A stretch of 59,074 nt of DNA from CAYFYJ01 sp964347415 (GCA_964347415.1 CAYFYJ010000003.1:1-59074), one strand, 5' to 3'; shown: positions 26,500-35,555, numbered from the stretch's first letter. Program-made: numbers and translations. Notes: a model not told the origin generated them from the sequence alone.

Positions 26500-27369
26500 A
26501 TGGATATTATAAAAGAATTGAAGAGGAGGAAAGTTAAGAGAATTTTTATTCAGTATCCAGAAGGTTTGAAACTTAGGATACAGGATATAGCCAAGAAGAT
26601 AGAAGATAGTGGCTTTGAGAGTGTAATATGCTGCGAACCTTGTTATGGTTCTTGTGATATACGAGATTTTGAAGCTGAAAGATTGGGGTGTAATGCAATT
26701 TTACATATAGGTCATTCTGATTTAAAAATAAAGTCTAAACTTCCAGTAATATATTGGGAATACTTCTATACTGTCGATCCAATACCGGTTTTGAAGAAAG
26801 AGATAAGGAAGTTGGATAAATTTAAAAGGATTGGACTCATAACCAGCGTTCAGTTTGTTAAGTCCATAGAGAAAGTAACAAATTATCTGAAAGCGGCGGG
26901 TAAAGAAGTTCATACCTACAAATCATTAAGATACCGTGGTCAAATACTAGGTTGTAATGTTGATGCGGCAAAGAAGATAGAAGATTATATAGATTGTTTT
27001 CTTTATGTGGGTGCGGGTAAATTCCATCCCATTGGAGTTGCTATTAACACTGAAAAGCCAGTTTTTAGTCTAGACCTTGAGAAAAATAAACTTTATTCCT
27101 TGGAAATGGAGAGGAAAAAATGGTTGAAGAAAAAGGTTTGGCGTGAATCTAAACTAGAAGATGCAAGAAAGGTTGGGATAATTGTTTGTTGGAAATGGGG
27201 ACAAAAAAATATGAGTGAGGCAAGAAGATTAAAGAAGAAATTGAAGGACAAAGGTAAGGAAGTAAGCATCCTTGCGTTCGATAATTTCAAGAAAGAAAAA
27301 ATTGAAGGATTAAAATTCGATGTTCTATTGAATCTTGCTTGTCCGCGGCTGGACGATGAACTCATTTAG
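26500..27369 (+). CDS. dph2: Diphthamide synthesis enzyme Dph2
   Basis: Radical-SAM-like enzyme that transfers 3-amino-3-carboxypropyl from SAM to the target His of aEF2. The three cluster cysteines come one from each repeat domain: the CCEPCYGSCD region, GQILGCNVDAAKK and LLNLACPRLDDEL. The pattern IFIQYPEGLKLRIQDIAKKI is typical of the N-terminus. The 289-aa length is somewhat short of the usual 330 or so; the C-terminus stops soon after the third Cys. Dph5, the next enzyme, is encoded at 36.96 kb. The 3' end overlaps a convergent gene by 8 nt. Confidence 0.9.
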   Translation: MDIIKELKRRKVKRIFIQYPEGLKLRIQDIAKKIEDSGFESVICCEPCYGSCDIRDFEAERLGCNAILHIGHSDLKIKSKLPVIYWEYFYTVDPIPVLKKEIRKLDKFKRIGLITSVQFVKSIEKVTNYLKAAGKEVHTYKSLRYRGQILGCNVDAAKKIEDYIDCFLYVGAGKFHPIGVAINTEKPVFSLDLEKNKLYSLEMERKKWLKKKVWRESKLEDARKVGIIVCWKWGQKNMSEARRLKKKLKDKGKEVSILAFDNFKKEKIEGLKFDVLLNLACPRLDDELI

Positions 27370-27571
27370 TCTTGAAAAATGATAAAAAGAACTCCATGAA
27401 TCTAACGAAGATTCCCATTGGTGAAAAACTAGGTGCTCGAGCCCTTTCTAGTTCCGTCTTTAAATCACCGACATCTTTCTCAACGCCAACCGAAGTGAAG
27501 TAGACGAATAGGAATATCGATACTAAAAAAATTAACATTATCAAGATGAGTATTATGAAAAAATTGTCCAT
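27362..27571 (-). CDS. Small single-TM protein, unknown
   Basis: Sixty-nine residues beginning MDNFFIILILIMLIFLVSIF, a TM helix of about 25 residues, followed by a charged stretch (GVEKDVGDLKTELERARAP) and a hydrophobic C-terminal end (FVRFMEFFLSFF). The ATG at 27571 puts the start directly before the TM helix; a longer frame to 27649 would add a hydrophilic leader and overlap the next gene. It is convergent with and overlaps dph2. No family recognised. Confidence 0.5.
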   Translation of the reverse strand: MDNFFIILILIMLIFLVSIFLFVYFTSVGVEKDVGDLKTELERARAPSFSPMGIFVRFMEFFLSFFKTK

Positions 27572-27611
27572 ACCAAATAAGATATGGGTTTTATGATATT
27601 TATTTTGATTA

Positions 27612-28097
27612 TTAAAAGTACTCAGAAATATTGTGCTCGAGTTCTTCATGGATTAGCCACAGGAATAACAATGCTGCATCTATGGCCGAAAATGCATTTA
27701 ACCCAAGTGACATGATTGGAGAAAGTATATTCAACCCGATTTCAGTGGAATTGAACGGGAATAAAGGCACGACTGACCCCAACAAAATTGCATCCATCAA
27801 TATGTGTAAAGAAAAGCCGGTGAACAACATTAGAAAGATTTTGTAGAGTTTTTTCTTCTGTAGAGTATAGGAGAATAAAGCACCAAAAAGGAAAATTAAG
27901 GGAAACCAGATAGAATGGGTAATCGTACGATGTAAATATGGTGTAAACAACATATCTATATCAGGTAACAAACCAGCTATACCAGCCAGTAAAATATATC
28001 TGTTGGGTAGGGACTTTTTCATCATCTTAAAAACATGATCTCTTACTGTATCGACTAATATTATCGGGATTAATATATGTGTAACTGCGTAAGGCAT
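27612..28097 (-). CDS. YdjM-type membrane-bound metal-dependent hydrolase-like protein
   Basis: A 161-aa protein with four or five TM helices. Conserved polar motifs of the YdjM (PF04307-like) family are present: THILIPIILVD near the N-terminus, GLLPDIDMLF, HRTITHSIWF and LHILMDAI. These His/Asp residues sit at membrane boundaries and probably bind a metal. In bacteria some members are called LexA-regulated or membrane-bound hydrolases, but the reaction is poorly defined. It is divergent from the METTL5-like gene. Confidence 0.8.
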   Translation of the reverse strand: MPYAVTHILIPIILVDTVRDHVFKMMKKSLPNRYILLAGIAGLLPDIDMLFTPYLHRTITHSIWFPLIFLFGALFSYTLQKKKLYKIFLMLFTGFSLHILMDAILLGSVVPLFPFNSTEIGLNILSPIMSLGLNAFSAIDAALLFLWLIHEELEHNISEYF

Positions 28098-28144
28098 AAT
28101 TAATATTATACTTTCGCTGTATTTAATTTGTAAACGATGATTTT

Positions 28145-28774
28145 ATGAACAAAAAGCAGCTTGAAATAATACTATCTCAATTAAAAGAAAATCCAAATCC
28201 TAAAGTTGAACTGGAACAGTATACTATACCTGGAGCGTTGGCCGCACAAATAATCAATGTTGCTTGTATGTCAGGTGATATAATAGATAAAAATATCTTG
28301 GATTTAGGTTGTGGAACTGGAAGATTAACTATCGGCTCGGTCTTGATGGGCGCCAGGAAGGCCATTGGAGTGGATCTAGATAAAAAAGTTATAAGTATTG
28401 CAAGGGAAAACGTGAAAATTGCTGAAAAGATAACAAATGAAAAAATTCATAACAAGGTAGGGTTCATGTGTCAGGATATATCTAACATTAAAAGAAAAGT
28501 TGATACTGTGATTCAAAACCCTCCTTTCGGTATCCAAAAGTTACATGCAGATAGAGTTTTTCTCAAGAAAGCATTGGAATGTGGAGAAAAAATATATTCT
28601 TTACACAGACATTATAAGAAATCAAGAGAATTCTTAACGAAATTCATTGAAAAGAATGGGGGTAAACTAGAAAAGATTATAAAATTTAAGTTCCGAATAC
28701 CCTATATGTTTAAGTTTCACAAAAAACCTTATGTTAGTTATGAGGTTGATTTGTTCATAATCTCAAAGGTGTGA
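28145..28774 (+). CDS. METTL5-like RNA adenine methyltransferase
   Basis: A 209-aa class I SAM-dependent methyltransferase. The SAM loop is ILDLGCGTGRLTIGS, the acidic residue is in AIGVDLDKK, and the catalytic NPPFG is in VIQNPPFGIQK, as in N6-adenine methylases. The N-terminal LEQYTIPGALAAQI and overall layout match the METTL5 branch, whose eukaryotic member methylates an adenine in small-subunit rRNA. The gene overlaps the rpoL region: its TGA (28772-28774) is 2 nt before the rpoL ATG, so the two are co-transcribed. Confidence 0.86.
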   Translation: MNKKQLEIILSQLKENPNPKVELEQYTIPGALAAQIINVACMSGDIIDKNILDLGCGTGRLTIGSVLMGARKAIGVDLDKKVISIARENVKIAEKITNEKIHNKVGFMCQDISNIKRKVDTVIQNPPFGIQKLHADRVFLKKALECGEKIYSLHRHYKKSREFLTKFIEKNGGKLEKIIKFKFRIPYMFKFHKKPYVSYEVDLFIISKV

Positions 28775-28776
28775 CT

Positions 28777-29058
28777 ATGGAATTGATTAAAATAAAGGAA
28801 GATGACAACATGATTGAAATCGAGTTAAGGGGAGAGAGTGTTGGGTTTGCGAATTTAATCAAAGAAGAACTGTGGAATGATAAAAACATTGAAGAGGTTG
28901 CTTACAAAAAAGAACACCCATATATGACCGAACCTAAGATATATGTTAAAATGAAAGGAAAATCGAACCCTAGGATCGCATTACAGAAAACCGTGAAACG
29001 ATTACAAGTAAAACTTAAAGGTTTAGAAAAAGAGTTTAAAAGGACTTTGAAGAATTAA
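28777..29058 (+). CDS. rpoL: DNA-directed RNA polymerase subunit L (Rpo11)
   Basis: A 93-aa assembly subunit that pairs with subunit D, homologous to eukaryotic Rpb11. The family pattern is visible: ESVGFANLIKEELWND, then VAYKKEHPYMTEPKIYVKMKG, which corresponds to the HTL.N.L...L....V..A.Y..pHPl...p.. signature, followed by a C-terminal helix. ATG 28777 is preferred over an in-frame GTG at 28771 that overlaps the upstream gene. Confidence 0.88.
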   Translation: MELIKIKEDDNMIEIELRGESVGFANLIKEELWNDKNIEEVAYKKEHPYMTEPKIYVKMKGKSNPRIALQKTVKRLQVKLKGLEKEFKRTLKN

Positions 29059-29060
29059 GC

Positions 29061-29068
29061 TATTTAAG
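29061..29068 (+). promoter_or_regulatory. TATA box for the coiled-coil TM protein
   Basis: TATTTAAG lies about 37 nt before the ATG at 29098, leaving room for a leader of about 10 nt. Pattern-based call. Confidence 0.4.
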
Positions 29069-29097
29069 ATTCCTCAACCAAAAAGGATTTAGATATC

Positions 29098-29616
29098 ATG
29101 TACGAACCATACGGAGAGGGTAAAGGGTTCAAGGCTGAGTTTGGGGGATTGAAAGAGAAGTTGATAGAAAAAATTAAGAACTTAAGGCAAAACAAATGGC
29201 TCTTTGTCATACTTGCTATCGTCATTATTGGAATCGCCACAGCATACACTGGTCTTGCATCTTATACAGCAAAAATCACTGAATATGACTCTAGAATATC
29301 GATATACGAGAAGCAGTTGAAAGCGTGTAATAACACTATGTCTTCATGCTTGTCAGACTTAGAGACTACTGGGGCTGACTTGGAATCGTTCAAAGATTAC
29401 TACCAAACCTGTCAAAGTGAGAAACAAACCATAGAAACAAATCTTCAGACCTGTGATGCTGAGAAGGAAGATTTGATCAATGAAATATTTAATATCGAGG
29501 GTAGTGTCGGTGAGTGGGAATCAAAGTATGAGAGCCTCAAAAGTGATTATGACGAACTGAACGAGAAACACGAATCTCTTAAGACAAAATTGGAACAGAT
29601 CATCGAAGGATTTTGA
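29098..29616 (+). CDS. Single-TM protein with extracellular coiled coil and periodic cysteines
   Basis: A 172-aa protein. A cytoplasmic N-terminus (about 1-40, MYEPYGEGKGFKAEFGGLKE) precedes one TM helix (about 42-62, WLFVILAIVIIGIATAYTGL) and a long coiled coil to the end. Cysteines in the coil are spaced roughly every 9-30 residues (LKACNNTMSSCLSDL, YQTCQSEK, LQTCDAEK) and could form interchain disulfides outside the cell. No family named. It stands alone after rpoL. Confidence 0.6.
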   Translation: MYEPYGEGKGFKAEFGGLKEKLIEKIKNLRQNKWLFVILAIVIIGIATAYTGLASYTAKITEYDSRISIYEKQLKACNNTMSSCLSDLETTGADLESFKDYYQTCQSEKQTIETNLQTCDAEKEDLINEIFNIEGSVGEWESKYESLKSDYDELNEKHESLKTKLEQIIEGF

Positions 29617-29670
29617 AAACTTTAGAAGAGTTAAATCCCGAAAAACTCTAATATCTTTAAGTATTTTTCC

Positions 29671-30759
29671 TTAAGTTACGTAATTGATATTGAGTTTTTT
29701 AGCATAGCCAATAACTTCTTTCATTTCTTTTTTAGTAATGGAACGGGAGATAGCAGGATATTCATGGGCCTTGTATTCTGGTCTGTATTGTGCCATTATA
29801 TTCACAATAGTTTTATCACGGATGTTGCCGGCTACCCATTTTAAAATAGGTTTGGTACAACATTCAATGTGATTAGGAAGGACAAGATGACGGATTGTTA
29901 TCTCTGTTTTATTTACAGCAATAGAATGGTTTCTTGAACATACATCAAAATAATTCCCGATTTTCGATAGTCTTAATCCACATTCATTGTTGCCATACTT
30001 GAAATCTGATAGATACATATCTATCATTCCATCCAAGATTTGCATGGTTTTCTCAGACATATAGAAATTCGAATTCCAAATGATAGGAACGTTAACTTCA
30101 CAAGATTTCAAAGTCTTTAGTATGCAGAGTAAGCTTGGTGTTGGCTCCCCCCCTACCCAATTAACGTTTCTTGAACCTTCTTTTCTTCTTCTATTTATTT
30201 TTAGGGCGAGTTCTTCCGGGGATATTTCATAACCGGATTCAAACCATTGACTAATGCTCCAATTTTGACAGAATTGACAATGTAGAGTACAACCCATGAA
30301 GAAAATTGTGTGAGAGGGGATGATGTGACTTTCTTCTCCCATATGTATAAATTCAGAGGATATCAAACATTCTTTCCCAACCCTACAGGCTCCTTTCTCA
30401 TCTTTCATTCGGTTCACATGACACTTTCTTTCACATAATTCGCATGATTCCATTATTTTTTCTGTTAATTCGATCTTCAAATCAAGTAATGAAGGTTTTT
30501 TCAATTTTTTTAACTTCAGTTTACCTTCGTCAACTTTATCCCTTGTCTCATAAAATTTCTTCATTAATTTTGAATGAGTTCTCCATAAAGTCCCGATGTT
30601 AGATTCCTTTGTCTGTTTGAATTCAATTATCCTAGCCAATTGAAAGTTTGCTATTGCCTGGTCTTTAACTACTTTTATATACCTAGGTAGGATTGTTTTG
30701 ATCATTGGATTGTCTAAAGCTTTAATAGCGTCTGGTCTAAGGAGATAGAGCTCGAACAT
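29671..30759 (-). CDS. PflX-like radical SAM protein (COG1313 type)
   Basis: The radical SAM cluster motif is CTLHCQFCQNW (CxxxCxxC), preceded by a second Cys cluster CELCERKCHVNR...GACRVG, as in PflX-like activating-enzyme homologues. NWVGGEPTPS is the usual GGEP motif. The 362-aa protein has about 100 extra N-terminal residues that look helical and are not usual in PflX. The target is unknown; members are often annotated as pyruvate formate-lyase activating-enzyme homologues. ATG 30759 lies 5 nt after the pyrG stop and is chosen over ATG 30780, which would overlap pyrG. Confidence 0.85.
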   Translation of the reverse strand: MFELYLLRPDAIKALDNPMIKTILPRYIKVVKDQAIANFQLARIIEFKQTKESNIGTLWRTHSKLMKKFYETRDKVDEGKLKLKKLKKPSLLDLKIELTEKIMESCELCERKCHVNRMKDEKGACRVGKECLISSEFIHMGEESHIIPSHTIFFMGCTLHCQFCQNWSISQWFESGYEISPEELALKINRRRKEGSRNVNWVGGEPTPSLLCILKTLKSCEVNVPIIWNSNFYMSEKTMQILDGMIDMYLSDFKYGNNECGLRLSKIGNYFDVCSRNHSIAVNKTEITIRHLVLPNHIECCTKPILKWVAGNIRDKTIVNIMAQYRPEYKAHEYPAISRSITKKEMKEVIGYAKKLNINYVT

Positions 30760-30764
30760 GATTA

Positions 30765-32384
30765 TTATTTCTTGATACAAGCTTTAATTAAACCATCGAA
30801 CATCGGGGAGGGTCTCATCGGTCTTGATTTGAATTCAGGATGGGCCTGTGTAGCAATAAAACAGGGGTGACCGGGTAATTCCATAAATTCCATTAATATA
30901 CCATCAGGTGATTTTCCTGAGAATATTAAACCATTTTTTTCCATAATTTCAACATATTTCGGGTTAACTTCATAACGATGACGATGTCTTTCCCATACCT
31001 TTTCTTTTCCATAGAGTTTTCTTATCAATGTTCCTTTTTTTAGAATGGCAGGATATGCTCCCAACCTCATCGTCGCCCCATACTTAGACTCTCTAACGAT
31101 TTTCACTTGCTCTGGGATGAAGTCTATAACAGGATAAGGTGTTTTAGTATCAACTTCAGTGGTATGTGCTCCATTCAACTTACTAACATTTCTTGCAAAT
31201 TCCACGACTGCTAATTGCATGCCAAGACATAATCCAAGACAGGGAATCTTTTTTTCTCTGACATATTTTATAGCTGCAATCTTACCTTCAATACCAGATA
31301 GACCGAACCCACCAGGAACGATTATACCATCTATATCATTTAATACAGAAAGTTTCTTAGGATTTTTCTCGAAGGTTTTCGAATCAATCCATTCTATTTC
31401 TGGTTTAACATTATTATTCCAAGCCGCATGCCTTATAGCTTCTATAACTGAGATGTATGAGTCAGGTAACTTGTATTTTCCTATATCGAAATACTTACCA
31501 ACGATTCCTATTTTAACAGATTTTTTTAAGTTCTTGATATTATTTAAGAATTTTGCCCATGATTTTAGATCGGAGGACTTTGCTTTAATCTTCAATTTTT
31601 TGAGTATTTTATCCCCTAACTTTTGTTTCTTGAAAATCAAAGGTAACTCATACACATTCTCTAAATTTGGATTTGAGATTATGTCGTCTTTTTTTACATT
31701 GCAGAAAAGTGCAATCTTATCCTTTCTAATTCCGTCTACCGGATATTCGGATCTACAAACTATGAAGTCTGGTTGGATTCCTATTGTCCTAATTTCTTTC
31801 ACGGAATGTTGCATGGGTTTAGTTTTCATTTCACCCAAGTAGGATAAAACAGGTAAATAACCAACATGAACAAAAAGGACATCCTCTCCCTCTAACTTCA
31901 TTTCTCTTGCTGCTTCTACGAACAATACATTCTGATAATCCCCGACAGTCCCACCGATTTCAATTAGAACAAAATCTGCTTTGGTATTTTTTGCTACGTT
32001 TTTTATTCTCCTCTTAATTTCATCTGGTATGTGGGGAATAACTTCAACGGTTTTTCCCAAATATTCTCCTTCTCTTTCATTTTCTATGACTGCTTGGTAT
32101 ACTTGACCTGTTGTTATGTTATGGTCTTTTGAGATTTCTGTATCTAAAAATCGCTCATAATGTCCTAGGTCTTGATCTATCTCTCCACCATCATCAGTGA
32201 CCCAGACTTCTCCATGTTCAGTTGGTCTCAGGGTTCCAGCATCTATGTTTATGTACGGGTCTATTTTTATGGCCGTGACAGTAAAACCTTTGGATTGTAA
32301 AACTTTCCCGAGTGAGGATGTAGTTATACCTTTACCTAAACCTGAAAGGACTCCTCCAGTGACAAAAATATAATGAGTTGGCAT
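30765..32384 (-). CDS. pyrG: CTP synthase
   Basis: A 539-aa enzyme that makes CTP from UTP, ATP and glutamine. The synthetase domain (about 1-270) starts with YIFVTGGVLSGLGKGITTSS and includes KIDPYINIDAGTLRPTEHGE and GGTVGDYQN. The class I glutamine amidotransferase domain contains GIIVPGGFGLSG, the nucleophile in CLGLCLGMQLAVVEFAR and the downstream His-Pro-Glu in ATQAHPEFKSRP. The length is standard. The PflX-like gene follows closely. Confidence 0.98.
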   Translation of the reverse strand: MPTHYIFVTGGVLSGLGKGITTSSLGKVLQSKGFTVTAIKIDPYINIDAGTLRPTEHGEVWVTDDGGEIDQDLGHYERFLDTEISKDHNITTGQVYQAVIENEREGEYLGKTVEVIPHIPDEIKRRIKNVAKNTKADFVLIEIGGTVGDYQNVLFVEAAREMKLEGEDVLFVHVGYLPVLSYLGEMKTKPMQHSVKEIRTIGIQPDFIVCRSEYPVDGIRKDKIALFCNVKKDDIISNPNLENVYELPLIFKKQKLGDKILKKLKIKAKSSDLKSWAKFLNNIKNLKKSVKIGIVGKYFDIGKYKLPDSYISVIEAIRHAAWNNNVKPEIEWIDSKTFEKNPKKLSVLNDIDGIIVPGGFGLSGIEGKIAAIKYVREKKIPCLGLCLGMQLAVVEFARNVSKLNGAHTTEVDTKTPYPVIDFIPEQVKIVRESKYGATMRLGAYPAILKKGTLIRKLYGKEKVWERHRHRYEVNPKYVEIMEKNGLIFSGKSPDGILMEFMELPGHPCFIATQAHPEFKSRPMRPSPMFDGLIKACIKK

Positions 32385-32447
32385 AATAGTTCATGTGTTT
32401 AAATAAATTAAAGTTTTACTAATAGGGAAAATATAATTTTGAAAACA

Positions 32448-33830
32448 TTATTTTTTGTCATGCCACTCTTTATACTCAATCAACGCTTTCATGGTTTTAA
32501 CTGCTCTCTCAGGAGTGGGATAAACCGGAACTCCTCCAGTCATTAGTTTTCCACTCAATTCCTCTGTGAATTTTCCACCTGCAGCACACGCTAATAAAGG
32601 TTTTTTGTATTTCCTATGCAATTTTATTATCTCATCGACAACGGATTTCTCTAGAGTTGGAACCTGAAACAGAGTTATAGCGATAACCCCATCGAATTCA
32701 TTACTCTTGAGACAAGCTTCTGTGACAACTTTATAACGTTCAGCATCAGCATCGCCAGTTAAATCTATTGGGTTATGGAGACTAGCATAGGAAGGCATAA
32801 CTTCCTTCATTTCTCCCTTCAATTTTTCAGACGGCTCTGGCAACTCGATTTTTTGTCTATCCGCTTCATCTGTAGCTAAAACGCCGAAACCACCGCCATC
32901 AGTAATTACCGCAATTTTTTTCCCTCTTGGTAACGGTTGGGTCGAGAATGCTCTAGCAAAATCGAAGAGTTCTTCCCATGAATCTGCTTCTATGATACCA
33001 GTCTGTTTGAATGCCGCGGAATATATTTTTTCAGAGCCAGCCATTGAACCAGTATGAGAAAAAACAGCCTTCATACCAGTCTCAGTTCCACCGGCTTTTA
33101 GGATTACGATTGGTTTTTTCTTTGTGACTTTTTTAGCTATCCGCATGAATTTTTTTCCTGAAGCCTCTATACCTTCAAGATAAGCTGTTATAACACTGCT
33201 TTTATCATCATCGCCAAGGTATTCAAGAAGATCACAATCATTTATATCCATGGCATTTCCGTAAGAGATGAATTTGCTTATGCCTATGTTTTGTTCAGAT
33301 AACCAATCAAGGATCGTTGAGCCAACCGCCCCAGATTGAGAGATAAAGGCGATATTACCTTGTTTTGGCCTACCACATCTTTCTCTTGCTAGGAAAAGGG
33401 TGTCGACATGTGTGTATGGATCATAGACCCCGATACAATTTGGACCGAGTATTCTTGTATAGGCATTCTCAATAATTTTTTTACATTTTATTTCTAATTT
33501 TTTTCCTTCTTCGCCTATCTCTGAGAATCCAGCAGATATTATAATTATTGCTTCTATCTTTTTCTTGACACATTCTTTAAGGGTTTTCGGCACGATCGCG
33601 GCTGGAACTACGATGGCAACTAAATCCAAATCTTCCGGAACATCTAAAACAGATCTATAAACTTTCATGCCGAGTATGGGCTTTGTGTCGGGATTTATGG
33701 GATATATTTTTCTCTCAAAACCAGCACCGATGAAATTAGCTAGGATGGCATAACCAATCTTCCCAGGAGTGTGTGATGCCCCAATTATGGCGACGGATTT
33801 AGGATTGAAGAAATAATCTAATTGTTTCAT
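32448..33830 (-). CDS. Acetate-CoA ligase (ADP-forming), alpha subunit
   Basis: A 460-aa subunit of the archaeal ADP-forming acyl-CoA synthetase, which conserves energy by converting acyl-CoA, ADP and Pi to acid, CoA and ATP. Domains are a Rossmann CoA-binding domain (FFNPKSVAIIGASHTPGKIG at the start) and two succinyl-CoA-ligase-like flavodoxin domains (about 150-455). The catalytic phospho-His is in FSHTGSMAGS. FISQSGAVGSTILDW and ITDGGGFGVLATD are also characteristic. The ATP-grasp beta subunit is not encoded in the window. With the ferredoxin-type hydrogenase it suggests a fermentative energy metabolism. Confidence 0.93.
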   Translation of the reverse strand: MKQLDYFFNPKSVAIIGASHTPGKIGYAILANFIGAGFERKIYPINPDTKPILGMKVYRSVLDVPEDLDLVAIVVPAAIVPKTLKECVKKKIEAIIIISAGFSEIGEEGKKLEIKCKKIIENAYTRILGPNCIGVYDPYTHVDTLFLARERCGRPKQGNIAFISQSGAVGSTILDWLSEQNIGISKFISYGNAMDINDCDLLEYLGDDDKSSVITAYLEGIEASGKKFMRIAKKVTKKKPIVILKAGGTETGMKAVFSHTGSMAGSEKIYSAAFKQTGIIEADSWEELFDFARAFSTQPLPRGKKIAVITDGGGFGVLATDEADRQKIELPEPSEKLKGEMKEVMPSYASLHNPIDLTGDADAERYKVVTEACLKSNEFDGVIAITLFQVPTLEKSVVDEIIKLHRKYKKPLLACAAGGKFTEELSGKLMTGGVPVYPTPERAVKTMKALIEYKEWHDKK

Positions 33831-33882
33831 AAGAGTATTTTGTTTTACTGGGATTTAATTTTTTAAAAGGACAAAAGAAAAC

Positions 33883-33890
33883 TATTTAAG
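33883..33890 (+). promoter_or_regulatory. TATA box of the SRP RNA gene
   Basis: TATTTAAG starts about 28 nt before the inferred 5' end of the SRP RNA at 33912, the standard archaeal TATA-to-start spacing. AAGAAAAC just upstream is a plausible purine-rich BRE. Confidence 0.6.
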
Positions 33891-33911
33891 AGTGTTAGAA
33901 GTATAAACTAT

Positions 33912-34192
33912 TTGCAAGAGGCCTCTGGTCGGAAGGCTACCGGTCTTCTGTTACCGCAAATCCGGTTTACGGTGGGACCATAGTCTGAGGGCGGTTTGGT
34001 TTTGTAATCAGGCCCAAGTCTTGGACTGAGAAGCCTCGTCTCCCAGGACCACTTATATGTCGAACGGATCAGGTCCGGAAGGAAGCAATCATAAGGCTTA
34101 TATTTGGTGCTTGCGAGCTCGCGGGGTGGAGAAAGAGACTTGGATTAACCTGGTTATAAAAATCAATCCCACCGATGACATGCCTCTTGCAA
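33912..34192 (+). ncRNA. ffs: Signal recognition particle RNA (7S RNA)
   Basis: An RNA of about 281 nt. The ends pair exactly: TTGCAAGAGGC (33912-33922) with GCCTCTTGCAA (34182-34192), forming the archaeal terminal helix 1. The helix 8 core with its conserved asymmetric loop and GNAR tetraloop is seen in GATCAGGTCCGGAAGGAAGC (around 34070). The Alu-domain-like 5' region and long helix 5 pairing lie between. This is the RNA that, with SRP19 and SRP54, targets membrane and secreted proteins to the translocon. Ends are inferred from base pairing and the TATA position. Confidence 0.9.
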
Positions 34193-34205
34193 TTTACGTG
34201 ATAAT

Positions 34206-34970
34206 ATGAAAATAACAACCGTGGCTTTAATCTGTCTATTCATCCTTCTCATAGTTTACATTTTTATCACTAACATCATGACCTCGACTGAGACACGGAT
34301 AGAAAAGAAAAGCTACACAGAAGAATTCGCGTTTGAACCCGAACAGATTCTTTATGTTAATGACAGCTCGATAACGACTATAAGGGTACCAGCAGTTGAT
34401 AAAAACGGTAATGGTGTTATAGCAACGTTATCTGTGGATGCCAAACCTGGAATCGGGAGAACTCTTGTCGATATAAATCAAATTTTATTCTGGGCCGATA
34501 CACAAGATTCGATTAGAACTTCAAAAACTGTTGCCCAAGGCGTGACAGGTATCGATCTGTCGAAGTATGATATCATTTATTCCATACAAGCAAACGCATC
34601 TGTCATTGAAGGGCCTTCTGCCGGGGCAGCTATGGCTATCGCTACTATACTTGAATTGGAGAACAGAACTTTTGATGGAAGTGTTTCTATAACAGGAACT
34701 CTCAACGAGAAAGGTGAGATAGGGAAAGTATCTGGGGTTGTAGCTAAAGCTAAAGCCATTGAAGCTGCTGATATGGATCTGCTGGTTGTACCTGCTGGTC
34801 AAAAGACATATACTGTATATTCAGAGGAGAAAAGTTGTGAAGACTATCTACTCACTAAAATTTGTCGTACTGTGACGAAACCTGAAGATGTAGATGTGGA
34901 AGAAGAGGTTGGAATAGGAGTAGTAGAAGCCAGTAACATACAGGAAGCATTAAAATACTTCTCGATCTAA
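34206..34970 (+). CDS. Membrane-anchored Lon-like (S16) protease without ATPase domain
   Basis: A 254-aa protein. An N-terminal TM helix (about 4-23) anchors an S16 protease domain (about 60-254). The Ser-Lys dyad is Ser138 in EGPSAGAAMA and Lys181 in VVAKAKAIEA; the motif TGTLNEKGEIGKVSGV is typical. There is no AAA+ module. With the N-terminal anchor the protease domain is probably extracytoplasmic, as proposed for similar archaeal S16 proteins. A Cys pair near the C-terminal part (SCEDYLLTKIC) may form a disulfide, which fits that location. Confidence 0.82.
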   Translation: MKITTVALICLFILLIVYIFITNIMTSTETRIEKKSYTEEFAFEPEQILYVNDSSITTIRVPAVDKNGNGVIATLSVDAKPGIGRTLVDINQILFWADTQDSIRTSKTVAQGVTGIDLSKYDIIYSIQANASVIEGPSAGAAMAIATILELENRTFDGSVSITGTLNEKGEIGKVSGVVAKAKAIEAADMDLLVVPAGQKTYTVYSEEKSCEDYLLTKICRTVTKPEDVDVEEEVGIGVVEASNIQEALKYFSI

Positions 34971-34979
34971 AGTATTATC

Positions 34980-35555
34980 ATGAAACTTTTCAAGGATAAG
35001 GAATTGCGAGACTTGATAATTGCAATATTGATACTATCTTTTATATTATCTTTTCCAGATTTCTCAGGTTTCTTTTTAATCTCGATCCTTATAGTTCTTT
35101 TTTCATATTTTGTTAGAGAATTGGCACATAAATTCGTGGCAAGGAAATTTGGTTGCATGTCTACGTTTAAATTGTGGCCTCAGGGAATTTTGGTAGGAAT
35201 AATGAGTATGTTTTTGAAATACTTTTGGGATTGGAATATTGTTTTTGCTGCCCCTGGATTTGCAGATATAGTACCATACAGGTTTGGTAGGATGGGGTTT
35301 AAAGTTGCTAGAGTCACACCAAAGGATTTGGGACTTGTGGCTTTAGCTGGTACTGGAATAAATGTTTTTTTGGCTGTCTTCTTCAAGATGTTTCCCCAAG
35401 GAATATTTCAAACTCTCAGCCTATACAACGGTTTGATCGCTTTGTTCAACCTCATACCAATAAACCCGTTAGATGGGAGTAAGATATTCGTTTGGAGTAT
35501 GTTTACGTGGATATTTCTTGTTTTTGTATCTGTTCTTGTTGTTTTTGTGTTCTGA
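34980..35555 (+). CDS. M50 (site-2 protease)-like membrane protein with altered active site
   Basis: A 191-aa protein with five or six TM helices. The second M50 motif is intact (NLIPINPLDGSK, with the NPxDG Asp zinc ligand). The first, normally HExxH, reads RELAH at residues 46-50: the codons are AGA-GAA-TTG-GCA-CAT, so the first zinc-binding His is Arg. Length and topology match the small archaeal S2P group (HELAHKFVA in many relatives, from general knowledge). It may be a catalytically dead or altered paralogue. It starts 9 nt after the S16 protease gene. Confidence 0.78.
   Translation: MKLFKDKELRDLIIAILILSFILSFPDFSGFFLISILIVLFSYFVRELAHKFVARKFGCMSTFKLWPQGILVGIMSMFLKYFWDWNIVFAAPGFADIVPYRFGRMGFKVARVTPKDLGLVALAGTGINVFLAVFFKMFPQGIFQTLSLYNGLIALFNLIPINPLDGSKIFVWSMFTWIFLVFVSVLVVFVF

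Noticed and set aside
31159..31842. 227-aa plus-strand ORF opposite pyrG
   Set aside because: It is fully antisense to the conserved CTP synthase; the composition is typical of a shadow frame.
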